NCBI RefSeq assembly: GCF_004346225.1
Contig: NZ_SMAJ01000009.1
Span: 1 to 64,000, forward strand
DNA: 64,000 bases
Direction of reading: 5' to 3'
DNA from: Paralcaligenes ureilyticus
Lineage (GTDB): Bacteria; Pseudomonadota; Gammaproteobacteria; Burkholderiales; Burkholderiaceae_B
The notes beneath the pieces are model-generated. The model ran no database searches. It was given only the letters and a program-made list of their open reading frames with translations, and had not been told where the DNA came from. Shown here in pieces: positions 25,214-33,497 of this stretch. Within the stretch, counting starts at the first letter, position 1, and each line of letters begins with the position of its first letter. A program made the translations under genes and the position numbers.

Positions 25214-27520
25214 GTGATTCTTCGCATCAATCGCCTTCGGCAGTTCGGTATCTTCACCGACTTCAATGGATCTGGCATTCAGCAGTTTGGCAGGTACAAC
25301 CTTATCTACGGTTGGAACGGCACTGGGAAGTCAACACTTTCTAATGTCTTTTCTTGCCTTGAGAGCCGTTCATTGATCCCTCGTTTTGCTGGGGCTCAGT
25401 TCTCTATTGCACTGGACGATGGGACTTCGCTCACTGACGCAACCTTGGCGTCTTCATCACTGAACATCCACGTATTCAATCAACGGTTCATCCACGAGAA
25501 CATTGATTGGGACAGGTCGGTAAAGAGCATTCTTCTCATTGCCAAGGAGAAGATTGATGACCTTCAGACTTTGGAGAAGAAGAAGGGTGAGCTTGGGGAA
25601 AAGCAAAAAGCGTACGCGACAAAGCTAACGGAAATCCGCACAAAGACGGAAGCGCAGGATAAATTTCTTACCAGTGCGGCTAAAAAGATGAAGACGGGTC
25701 TTCAGGCGATTGACACCAGCGATAGCTATTATCTGAACTATGACCGTCGCAAGCTCTCAAAGTTTATTGAGAGCAATGGTGAATCGGTTTTAAAGAGAGA
25801 ATCGGTGCTTTCCGATGAGAAAGTCATTGAGCTAACAAATGCAGCAAAGCCGGACCTCCTGCTAAGCATTACCTTCGTCTCAGCAGCAATTGAGGAAGGC
25901 TACTTCAATAAGGCTGCCGGTCGTATCCGCGACCTGATTGGAACAACAGCAATTAATCAGGCGATAGAGCGGCTCACGGACAATCCTGATATCCGTGATT
26001 GGGTGCAAGAGGGCTTGGCAATCCATGAGCACCACAAGTCAGAATCTTGCGAGTTCTGCGGCGAACCTTTTACTAAACCCCGTGCGGAAGCCTTAGCCGC
26101 GCATTTCAGCAAGGAGTTCACTGACTTTCAAACGAGATTGAACAATGCGGCGGCTTGGATTGAATCCCAAGGTGCTCCCGCTAATAGTCTTCCTGCATCA
26201 ACGAGCTTTTATAAAGAGTACGCTACTGAAGCGACGAAGCTAGAAGAGAAATACAAGCAAGCCGCCCAGAAAATCAATGAACAAATTGAAGGCTGGCGGG
26301 AAGCCCTGAAGGCAAAAATCATGGACCCCTCAAAAACAGACATTCAGATTGCGGATGTACGTGAGGATGATGTGGCGTACTTCAATGCCGTCTTGTCGTC
26401 CATTGTTGACCTAGTGAAGAAGCACAACAATAAGACGGACAACTTCAGTTCGGAAACCTCTAAAGCTAAGAAGTCTCTTGAGCTTCATTTTGCCGCGGCG
26501 GAGATTCAAGAGGTTGACTATGCGGGCAATGAGAATCAGTGCAAAGATTTGGAGGCAACCACAGCAGCTGACAAGACGGCGATTGATGGGCTTGCCTTAG
26601 AGGTGGGGAATCTTGAGGCTCTTCTATCGAATGAAACTGTTGGGGCTAAGGAGTTCAACGATGTTCTTCATCGCTTTATTGGCCGCTCGGACCTGTGCTT
26701 GAGCTTTAATCAAGCCAAGAAGGGTTATGAGATTATTAGAAACGGGCTTGGGGAGCATGATGGAAATCTGAGTGAAGGGGAGAAGACGGCGATTGCTTTC
26801 GTTTACTTCATCACGAAGCTCAAGGAGAACGGGAACAACATCAGAGACACAATTGTTGTTGTGGATGACCCTGTTTCAAGTTTTGACTCAAATCATCTTT
26901 TTCATGCCTACTCCTTCCTCAAAACCCAGTGCATAGATGCCAAGCAATTGTTTGTCCTCACCCATAACTTTACTTACTTCAAGTTGATAAGGGATTGGTT
27001 TACGACAATGAACAAGAACAGGGCACAGAAGAGCAAACCTGCGACTGCGTTCTTTTACCGGCTGGATGCCCCGCCGGGCTCACCCCGTCATTCCCTGCTT
27101 GTTGAAGCTGATGATTCGCTTAAGAATTACGGGTCTGAGTATCACTACACCTTCAAGAAGCTATACAAATATAGGGAAAAGGTTACGCTTGATCGCGATG
27201 AAGCCTTCTTGACCGCCAACCTCGCCCGAAAGCTGTTGGAGTCATTCTTTACCTTCAAGTTTCCCCGTGGTCGCGCGAGTCTGAGTCAGTTAATGGATGC
27301 TGGGCTTGAGGGCTGCACTATCACCACAACCGAACTGAAGGAAAAGATTTATAGGTTCATTAATAAGTATTCTCATAGCGACGTTATTGAAATCACAGAA
27401 GAATCCGCTGAGAACCTTGCGGGAGAGAGTCATAGTGTGCTGAATAACATCTTCCAATGGATTGAAGAGGTAGACAAGAAGCACTTTGATGAGATGGTAG
27501 AGGTCGCCCAAGAGGCGTGA
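25214..27520 (+). CDS. ABC-type ATPase with zinc hook and HEPN-like C-terminus (PrrC/RloC-like)
   Basis: This 768-residue protein is of the AAA_13-type split ABC ATPase class. Walker A is GWNGTGKST (lysine 39). Coiled coil runs from about 110 to 160 and 330 to 370, with a C-x2-C zinc-hook-like pair between them (CEFC, C279/C282). The ABC signature is LSEGEKTAIAF (from 519), Walker B is VVVDDPVSSFD (from 549), and the switch histidine is in LTHN (584). The C-terminal domain has R672-x3-E676 (ARKLLESF) and RFINKYSH ending at H721. That matches the Arg-Glu-His set of PrrC/RloC anticodon nucleases, with a longer E-to-H spacing. GTG 25214 has GGGAG upstream and gives the usual N-terminus (ILRINRLRQFGIFTDF); another GTG is at 25181. 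Its role as a tRNA nuclease is inferred. Confidence 0.8.
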   Translation: MILRINRLRQFGIFTDFNGSGIQQFGRYNLIYGWNGTGKSTLSNVFSCLESRSLIPRFAGAQFSIALDDGTSLTDATLASSSLNIHVFNQRFIHENIDWDRSVKSILLIAKEKIDDLQTLEKKKGELGEKQKAYATKLTEIRTKTEAQDKFLTSAAKKMKTGLQAIDTSDSYYLNYDRRKLSKFIESNGESVLKRESVLSDEKVIELTNAAKPDLLLSITFVSAAIEEGYFNKAAGRIRDLIGTTAINQAIERLTDNPDIRDWVQEGLAIHEHHKSESCEFCGEPFTKPRAEALAAHFSKEFTDFQTRLNNAAAWIESQGAPANSLPASTSFYKEYATEATKLEEKYKQAAQKINEQIEGWREALKAKIMDPSKTDIQIADVREDDVAYFNAVLSSIVDLVKKHNNKTDNFSSETSKAKKSLELHFAAAEIQEVDYAGNENQCKDLEATTAADKTAIDGLALEVGNLEALLSNETVGAKEFNDVLHRFIGRSDLCLSFNQAKKGYEIIRNGLGEHDGNLSEGEKTAIAFVYFITKLKENGNNIRDTIVVVDDPVSSFDSNHLFHAYSFLKTQCIDAKQLFVLTHNFTYFKLIRDWFTTMNKNRAQKSKPATAFFYRLDAPPGSPRHSLLVEADDSLKNYGSEYHYTFKKLYKYREKVTLDRDEAFLTANLARKLLESFFTFKFPRGRASLSQLMDAGLEGCTITTTELKEKIYRFINKYSHSDVIEITEESAENLAGESHSVLNNIFQWIEEVDKKHFDEMVEVAQEA

Positions 27521-27649
27521 GTGTGCGAAGGAAGCCCGCAGGCAGGAAATGAAGCAGACTATTTTTTGGGGTGCCGCAAAGCGGCCATTGGTGATTCAGC
27601 TTACAGCCTAGAGCGGACATCGCTTGGTGCCATCACGACGGCCGCTTTT

Positions 27650-27796
27650 GGCCGAGGCTGTGTGAAAACTCAAATATCGTGAAAATTCGTGGGTAGGGAG
27701 ACCATTCCTAATGCTAAAAAAATTGAATAGCAGTCAATCTGAAAGGTCGATTTTTTAGCGCCTCAGATTTTTTAACGTTTTCACACAGCCTCGGCC
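27650..27796. mobile_element. 147-bp MITE-like element with perfect 20-bp terminal inverted repeats
   Basis: GGCCGAGGCTGTGTGAAAAC (27650-27669) is the exact reverse complement of 27777-27796. The 107-base interior is AT-rich and non-coding. GAGGCTGTGTGAAAAC resembles the ends of some DDE-type insertion sequences, but no transposase is present. It lies 129 bp after the ATPase gene and may mark the right side of the foreign island. Bases 27521-27649 hold no recognisable gene. Confidence 0.8.
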
Positions 27797-28148
27797 GAAT
27801 CCAGCCAGTTACGAATCACACACTTGAGACAATCAATCTAACTCGGCCATTTAACCGTTTCCATGTCGGGCCACAACGAGTATCAGTATCAGGGAACGGC
27901 CCCAACATCCGGTCCAGCAATAAAACGCTGGTCGCGACCCCTTTCTTGGCAGCAAGCAGCATGAAGTAGCTCAGAACCATCTTGGTTTATTTCCTGTTCC
28001 AACGCATGCCACTCGCAAGTCGGAACAGGCCACTACCGTTGCAAACCGCAGCCAGAACCCGCTCAGCGCGCCACACATAACAATTGAGCCATAATAATCA
28101 AAACAAGCTGCCCGGTTTGACGAGGTTTAGCCCCGCTTCCCCACACCC
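27797..28148. other. Non-coding stretch between the island and dinB
   Basis: These 352 bases contain no convincing reading frame, RNA or terminator. Composition shifts here from the AT-richer island back towards the GC-rich chromosome near 28100. I see no copy of the tRNA-like 3' end that would mark a right attachment site. Confidence 0.4.
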
Positions 28149-29330
28149 ATGAGCCCCATTTCGCCTCCTGCGCCCGCGTCGCCGCGCCGCATCGCCCATC
28201 TGGATATGGACGCGTTTTACGCTTCCGTTGCGTTGTTGCGCTATCCGGAGTTGAGGGGACTGCCGGTGGTGATAGGCGCCGGCAGCCATGCCGAGCCCCA
28301 GGTGCAGGCCGATGGCACGCGCGTGTTCGCCCGCTTGCGCGACTATGTGGGGCGCGGGGTGATTACGACGTCGACTTACGAGGCGCGTGCGCTGGGCGTG
28401 TTTTCGGCGATGGGCATGATGAAGGCGGCGCGGTTGGCCCCCGATGCGATCATGCTGCCTGTGGATTTTCCCTCTTATCGCCATTATTCGCGCCTGTTCA
28501 AAGAGGCGGTGGCTGAGGTGGCGCCGGCTATTGAGGATCGCGGCATCGACGAAATCTATATCGATCTGACGGCCCACCCCGATCCGACGCGCGAACTGGG
28601 GCAGCGCATCAAGGCGGCCGTCAAGGAGGCAACGGGCCTGTGTTGCTCGATTGGCATTTCACCCAATAAGCTTTTGTCGAAAATCGGCTCGGATCTGGAA
28701 AAACCCGATGGTCTGACGATTTTAAGCATGGATGACCTGGAGCGGCGCATCTGGCCTTTGTCGGTGCGCAAGATCAATGGCATTGGGCCCAAGGCCGGAG
28801 CGCGCCTGGTCGGTCTGGGGATCAACACCGTGGCTGAGCTGGCGCAGGCGGCGCCGGCCTTGCTGCAGAAGCACTTCGGCCTGGGCTATGCGCGCTGGCT
28901 GGTCGAGGTGGCTCATGGCATTGACGAGCGGCCGGTGGTGACCTATTCCGAGCCCAAGTCATTAAGCCGCGAGACTACCTTTGAGCGCGACCTGCATGTA
29001 GTGCGCGATCGTGCTGTCCTGTCGGGGATTTTTCTCGACTTGTGCACTCGATTGGCCGCCGACTTGCAGCGCAAGGGTTATGTGGGGCGCACGATAGGGA
29101 TCAAGCTGCGTTTCGATGATTTTCGCACGGTAACGCGGGATATCACCCTGCCCGATGCCACGGCGGATGCGCAGGCGATCCATCATGCCGCCGGCGTTTG
29201 CCTCAAGCGCATCACCCTGGATCACCGGATCCGTCTGCTGGGCGTGCGGGTCGGTACCTTGTCGCACAAGACCGATGCGGAGCAGAGTACGGAGGCGTTC
29301 AAGCACGGGGTTCAACTGACGCTGTGTTAG
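28149..29330 (+). CDS. dinB: DNA polymerase IV
   Basis: Y-family translesion polymerase, 393 residues. The catalytic acids are in HLDMDAFYASV and in DRGIDEIYIDLT, where the usual S-I-D-E is G-I-D-E. The palm and fingers have TSTYEARALGVFSAMGMMKA, and the thumb has CSIGISPNKLLSKIGSDLEKP and the helix-hairpin-helix INGIGPKAGARLVGLGI. The little finger starts around LSRETTFERDL. The length is slightly above E. coli Pol IV (351). The replacement of serine in S-I-D-E by glycine is a minor oddity. It stands alone next to the foreign island. Confidence 0.92.
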   Translation: MSPISPPAPASPRRIAHLDMDAFYASVALLRYPELRGLPVVIGAGSHAEPQVQADGTRVFARLRDYVGRGVITTSTYEARALGVFSAMGMMKAARLAPDAIMLPVDFPSYRHYSRLFKEAVAEVAPAIEDRGIDEIYIDLTAHPDPTRELGQRIKAAVKEATGLCCSIGISPNKLLSKIGSDLEKPDGLTILSMDDLERRIWPLSVRKINGIGPKAGARLVGLGINTVAELAQAAPALLQKHFGLGYARWLVEVAHGIDERPVVTYSEPKSLSRETTFERDLHVVRDRAVLSGIFLDLCTRLAADLQRKGYVGRTIGIKLRFDDFRTVTRDITLPDATADAQAIHHAAGVCLKRITLDHRIRLLGVRVGTLSHKTDAEQSTEAFKHGVQLTLC

Positions 29331-29360
29331 CGTTTGGCATGGGTTTTCAGGAAGCTTGTC

Positions 29361-30758
29361 ATGGATAGTCCTTCTTTGATCTCCGCGTTTTTGCAGGCGA
29401 TGGCGGCGCAGCCTGGCGAGGGCGCGCCTGCCGGCTTTGATGCCGGCCGTCTTGAAGTCACCGGGTCGGGTTCCCTGCCTTCGGCTTTTGCGGTCACCGA
29501 GTTGGCGGTTGCCGCGATCGGCTCGGCGGCCCTGGCTATGACCGAATACATGAATATGTGCTTTGGCCGGCGCCCGCCCGCCACCGTAGACCGCCGCCTG
29601 GCGTCTTTCTGGTTTCATACTTCCCTGCGGCCTCAGGGTTGGGTGTTGCCCGATGCCAGGGATCCTGTGACGGGCGACTATCGGACCCGGGACGGCTGGA
29701 TTCGCCTGCATGCCAATATGCCGCCGCATCGCGCCGCGGAGCTGCGGGTGTTGGGGGTGGAGCCTGAGCCGCAGACGCTGCGGCGGGCCATTTCGACGTG
29801 GGATGCGCTGGCGCTGGAAACCGCGATCGTTCAGGCCGGCGGCTGCGCGGCCATGATGCGTACGCAGGAGGAATGGGCGCGTCATCCGCAGGGGCTGGCC
29901 GTGAGTGGCGAGCCCCTCTTTCATTATGAGCAGGGCGGTCGCGGTTTGGCCGATGAACTGCGAGGTACGTTGGCGCGGCCACTGGCCGGGCTCAAGGTGC
30001 TGGATCTGACCCGCGTACTGGCGGGTCCGGTGTCGACGCGTTTTCTGGCGGCCTACGGCGCGCAGGTGCTGCGTATCGACCCGCCCTTTTGGGTGGAGCC
30101 GGGCATGGTGCCTGAAGTGATCTTGGGCAAACGCTGCGCGCTGCTGGATTTTCGCGATCCGGCGCAGTGGGAGCGCTTCAAATCCTTGCTCGGCGAGGCT
30201 GACGTTCTGGTGCACGGCTATCGGCCCGACGCGCTCGAAAGGCTGGGTCTGGGCGCGCAGGCTCGTCAGAGGATACGGCCTGGCTTGGTGGATGTGTGCC
30301 TGGACGCCTATGGCTGGACCGGGCCGTGGAGCGGGCGGCGGGGCTTTGACAGCCTGGTGCAGATGAGCAATGGCTTTGCGCACACGGGCATGCAGCGCTT
30401 TGGGACAGACCGGCCAACGCCCTTGCCCGTCCAGGCGCTGGATCAGGCAACCGGCTACCTGATGGCGGCGGCCGTGCTGCGTGGCCTGACGCGGCGGCGG
30501 GCGGTGGGCCAGGGGTCGACGACGCGCCTTTCGCTGGCCCGCACCGCGGTGCTGTTGGCTTCGCTTCCTGGGCCTGGGGCGGTGGATGAACTCGGCCCGG
30601 AAACGCCGCAAGACTGTTGTGCTGAAGTCGAACGCACCGCCTGGGGGCCGGCTCATCGCCTTAAACCGCCCTGCGAGATTCAGGGGGCGCCCATGCAATG
30701 GGATTATCCCGCCTGTGCCTTGCGCAGCAGCTCGGCCCAATGGCTGCCGGCCGGCTAA
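29361..30758 (+). CDS. CaiB/BaiF-family CoA-transferase, long two-part form
   Basis: This 465-residue class III CoA-transferase. The canonical N-terminal motif of the family (LAGLKVLDLTRVLAGPVSTR, YGAQVLRIDPP) only appears from about residue 212, followed by DVLVHGYRPDALERLGLG and the CLDAYGWTGPWSGRRGFDSL stretch. The first 210 residues look like the family's distal half (YRTRDGWIRLHANMPPHRAA, STWDALALE). The polypeptide is therefore permuted or duplicated relative to the usual order. Such long forms are known but uncharacterised. CAGGAAG sets the start at 29361. The CoA donor and acceptor are unknown. Confidence 0.82.
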   Translation: MDSPSLISAFLQAMAAQPGEGAPAGFDAGRLEVTGSGSLPSAFAVTELAVAAIGSAALAMTEYMNMCFGRRPPATVDRRLASFWFHTSLRPQGWVLPDARDPVTGDYRTRDGWIRLHANMPPHRAAELRVLGVEPEPQTLRRAISTWDALALETAIVQAGGCAAMMRTQEEWARHPQGLAVSGEPLFHYEQGGRGLADELRGTLARPLAGLKVLDLTRVLAGPVSTRFLAAYGAQVLRIDPPFWVEPGMVPEVILGKRCALLDFRDPAQWERFKSLLGEADVLVHGYRPDALERLGLGAQARQRIRPGLVDVCLDAYGWTGPWSGRRGFDSLVQMSNGFAHTGMQRFGTDRPTPLPVQALDQATGYLMAAAVLRGLTRRRAVGQGSTTRLSLARTAVLLASLPGPGAVDELGPETPQDCCAEVERTAWGPAHRLKPPCEIQGAPMQWDYPACALRSSSAQWLPAG

Positions 30759-30932
30759 ACATAACATTCAGGCTGTTATAAGGTATTTTATATATCTTGT
30801 GGCTATATTCAAGTAATGATCGAATCGTTCTCAAGTTGCTGCAATGTTGTTAGCATAGGCCTATGTGCCACGGATAGTTCCGGCGCGGGCGCGCCGGATG
30901 CCTGGCATTCACTTTTTCTTGCAGGATAAGAA

Positions 30933-31742
30933 ATGAAATTGTCAAAATACGTACGTAATGCGCTGGCCGCCGGGACGATGGCGTTTGCGGGGCTGGCCAT
31001 GGCGTCTGCGCATGCCGCAGGCTTGCTGGACACGGTCAAGGCGCGCGGCACCCTGATCGTGGGCATGGAAGGAACCTACCCACCGTTTAATTTCGTGGAC
31101 ACCAAAACCCAGCAGCTGGACGGCTTCGATGTGGATGTGGCCAAACTGATTGCGCACAAGCTGGGCGTGAAGGTGCAGTTTGTCAAAACCGAATGGAGCG
31201 GGATTCTCGCCGGCCTGGAATCGGGCAAGTTCGACGTAATCATCAACCAGGTGGGGATTACTCCTGAACGCCAGAAAACCTTTGATTTCTCGGTGCCTTA
31301 TGTCGCTTCCAGCCCGCAATTGATTTTGCGCAAGGACGACAACAGCCAGTACAAGAGTTTCGCCGATCTCAAGGGCAAGAAGCTGGGCGTGTCGCAAGGC
31401 AGCAACTACGAGGCCATGGCCAAGGCGCAGCCTGGCGTGGTTGTGAAGAGCTATCCCGGTGCTCCTGAATACTTGTCGGATCTGGTTGGTAAGCGTGTCG
31501 ATGCCGCGCTTAACGATCAGTTGATGACGGCCTATCTGGTCAAGACGTCCAATATCCCCATCAAGGGCGGCGCTATTGTGGGCGATCCCAAATTCAACGG
31601 CATTCCCTTCAAAAAGGGCAATCCCAAGTTTGAGGCGGCTATCAACAAGGCTTTGCAGGATTCATTCAAAGACGGCGAGTTTGCCAAGATCTCCACGAAA
31701 TGGTTTGGCATTGACGTGAGCAAGGTGCGCAAGGCCGGCTAG
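30933..31742 (+). CDS. Polar amino-acid ABC transporter binding protein (cystine-like)
   Basis: This 269-residue type-3 solute-binding protein has a Sec signal (LAAGTMAFAGLAMASAHA). The mature part has GTLIVGMEGTYPPFNFVD, QLDGFDVDVAKLIAHKLGVK, GKFDVIINQVGITPERQKTF and GVSQGSNYEA, close to FliY/TcyJ cystine-binding proteins. AGGATAAGAA precedes the start. A permease gene follows 14 bases later. Cystine or a similar polar amino acid is the likely ligand. Confidence 0.87.
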   Translation: MKLSKYVRNALAAGTMAFAGLAMASAHAAGLLDTVKARGTLIVGMEGTYPPFNFVDTKTQQLDGFDVDVAKLIAHKLGVKVQFVKTEWSGILAGLESGKFDVIINQVGITPERQKTFDFSVPYVASSPQLILRKDDNSQYKSFADLKGKKLGVSQGSNYEAMAKAQPGVVVKSYPGAPEYLSDLVGKRVDAALNDQLMTAYLVKTSNIPIKGGAIVGDPKFNGIPFKKGNPKFEAAINKALQDSFKDGEFAKISTKWFGIDVSKVRKAG

Positions 31743-31756
31743 GCGCATCCGTCGAA

Positions 31757-32416
31757 ATGAATTTTTTCGAGTTGATGGAGGTAGCGGCGCCGATTCTTCT
31801 AAAAGGAACCGGCTATACGCTGATTTTTGCCTTTGCCGCCATGCTGGGCGGGTTGCTGATCGGCTTTCTGATTGCCGTGGCGCGCGTCGTGCCCAGCCGT
31901 TGGAGCCAGTGGCCGGCAACCTTTTATGTCAGCGCCATGCGCGGTACGCCGTTGCTGGTGCAGGTGTTTATTGTTTATTACGGCCTGCCCAGCATAGGCA
32001 TTTCGTTTGACCCGTTGACGGCCGGCATTCTGGCTTTGAGCCTGAATGCCGGCGCCTATATTTCAGAAAGCCTGCGCGGGGCGATTCTGGGCATAGGGCG
32101 TGGGCAATGGTCGGCGGGCTACAGCCTGGGCTTGAGCTATGGGCAGAATCTGTATTATGTAGTGATGCCCCAGGCCTTGCGCCTGGCGGTTCCGTCGATG
32201 AGCAACACGCTTATCAGCCTGATCAAGGACACTTCGCTGGTGTCGGTGATTACGGTCACCGAGCTGCTGCTGGCCACCAAAGACGTCATTGCCACCACGT
32301 TTCAGCCCTTGCCGCTGTATTTGGCCGCGGCGGCTATTTACTGGGTGCTGTGCCTGGGCCTGGAACGCGTCCAGAGCCGCCTGGAAAAATACTTCGGACG
32401 CAGTCAACTGGTTTAG
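31757..32416 (+). CDS. Polar amino-acid ABC transporter permease (HisM family)
   Basis: This 219-residue permease has five predicted membrane helices and the conserved YVSAMRGTPLLVQVFIVYYG and NAGAYISESLRGAILGIGRG, followed by the EAA-like loop and TSLVSVITVTELLLATKDVI. It partners the binding protein just upstream. The expected ATPase gene of the GlnQ type is missing. The next gene is convergent and overlaps the stop by four bases (TTAG). The transporter must therefore borrow an ATPase from elsewhere. Confidence 0.9.
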   Translation: MNFFELMEVAAPILLKGTGYTLIFAFAAMLGGLLIGFLIAVARVVPSRWSQWPATFYVSAMRGTPLLVQVFIVYYGLPSIGISFDPLTAGILALSLNAGAYISESLRGAILGIGRGQWSAGYSLGLSYGQNLYYVVMPQALRLAVPSMSNTLISLIKDTSLVSVITVTELLLATKDVIATTFQPLPLYLAAAAIYWVLCLGLERVQSRLEKYFGRSQLV

Positions 32417-33279
32417 ACGTCGAATTCGGGCTCGACCAGGTCGCCTGTTTTCAGCTGCCTTCCAATACCGTCCACGACGGCATTGACCCCGAACAGCACA
32501 CCGGCGGCAAAGCTGCGGCGCGCGGCCAGGGTTCGGCCGGGCTCGTCGGCCGAAATCGCCGTGGCTGGGTCGATATTGGGAATGGGGCAGCGGGCGCAGG
32601 GCTTGACGAAGGCGAAGCGAAGCGAGCCGATGCGCATGCCGCTCAGGTAGTCTTCTTCGTAAGGGTCCAGCCCTTGCACCACGATGCTGGGGCGAAAGCG
32701 ATTCATGCCTACGGCCGGCTGGCCCCTGTCCTGTAGTTGCCCGTTCAATTCATCGAGCGAGCCTTGGTTGGTGACCAGAAACGGAAACCCATCGGCAAAG
32801 GCAAATGGATGACGGGCGGCAAAGCCGGGCGCCAGCTCTTGATGCTTGCTGCGCCACGCGTCGACGTGTTCAACGCTGGCGATGCGGGCCGCGGACGGGT
32901 GTACGCGCAGCAGGCGGCAGGGCAGGTTCAGGAATTGGCCTAGCCACTGCGCGACGGTATCGCCCTCATCGTAGCCCAGGGTGTCGGCGCTCCAGATGCG
33001 GACGTGCACTTTCGCGGGCGGAGCGGCGGGAGCCTGCAAAGGGACGTTTATCGCGGGCATGCCGGGTGCGCTGAGCTTTAGGGTTTGGGCGTCGAGGGCG
33101 GGCTGAATCAGCGCCATTCTGGCGCAGGTGCGCTGAGTCATGAAAATGCCGTACTCGTCGACAATCACCCAGTTGCGATCGAGATTCAGGCCTGCCTGAG
33201 TGATCAGCGCTTGGTCGTGGGTAAGCCCCGCACAGGATTTGACGGGGTAGCTGTGCAGGCTCAGAACGGTGACTGGCAT
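32413..33279 (-). CDS. MOSC domain protein (YcbX-like)
   Basis: This 288-residue protein combines the MOSC N-terminal beta-barrel (LSLHSYPVKSCAGLTHDQAL, LNLDRNWVIVDEYGIFMTQR) with a MOSC domain (MNRFRPSIVVQGLDPYEEDY, FVKPCARCPIPNIDPATA). The cysteine in CARCPIPNID is the conserved sulfur-carrying or molybdenum-cofactor-binding position. YcbX-type proteins reduce N-hydroxylated compounds with a molybdenum cofactor and a reductase partner. There is no C-terminal ferredoxin domain here, unlike E. coli YcbX. It overlaps the convergent permease gene by four bases. Confidence 0.88.
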   Translation of the reverse strand: MPVTVLSLHSYPVKSCAGLTHDQALITQAGLNLDRNWVIVDEYGIFMTQRTCARMALIQPALDAQTLKLSAPGMPAINVPLQAPAAPPAKVHVRIWSADTLGYDEGDTVAQWLGQFLNLPCRLLRVHPSAARIASVEHVDAWRSKHQELAPGFAARHPFAFADGFPFLVTNQGSLDELNGQLQDRGQPAVGMNRFRPSIVVQGLDPYEEDYLSGMRIGSLRFAFVKPCARCPIPNIDPATAISADEPGRTLAARRSFAAGVLFGVNAVVDGIGRQLKTGDLVEPEFDV

Positions 33280-33325
33280 GGCGGGTGGGGGCGCTTGTGA
33301 GAAAGGTTTGGGATCTGACGTTGAA

Positions 33326-33395
33326 TGGCACCCACAAGGGGTGCCGCTACATTTTCAGCGGGTACGCTTTTGTAGTGGCAGCCCTTGTGGCTGCC
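33326..33395. repeat. REP-like palindrome pair (locus B)
   Basis: Inverted copies at 33326-33351 (TGGCACCCACAAGGGGTGCC...) and 33371-33395 (TGTAGTGGCAGCCCTTGTGG...), with TTGAA before and TTCAA after, extending the pairing. It lies between the divergent MOSC and EamA genes. The whole 80-bp unit could form a single long hairpin. Confidence 0.88.
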
Positions 33396-33497
33396 GTTCA
33401 ACATACGAATCGATTTTACTGTTTTGAATCCCGCTTCGCCGAGCGGGGGTTTTTGGACTGGGGCACAATAAGGTCTGAAAAATAATCGAGATTCAGG

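Noticed and set aside
25214-27520. Housekeeping RecF, RecN or SMC protein, or an OLD nuclease
   Set aside because: The Walker A/hook/signature order with the VVVDDPVSSFD Walker B and C-terminal R-x3-E...H fits the AAA_13 PrrC/RloC-like group; no Toprim domain is visible.
24013-27796. Integrative element bounded by tRNA direct repeats
   Set aside because: I found no integrase and no second copy of the tRNA-like 3' end downstream, so a defined integrated element cannot be claimed.
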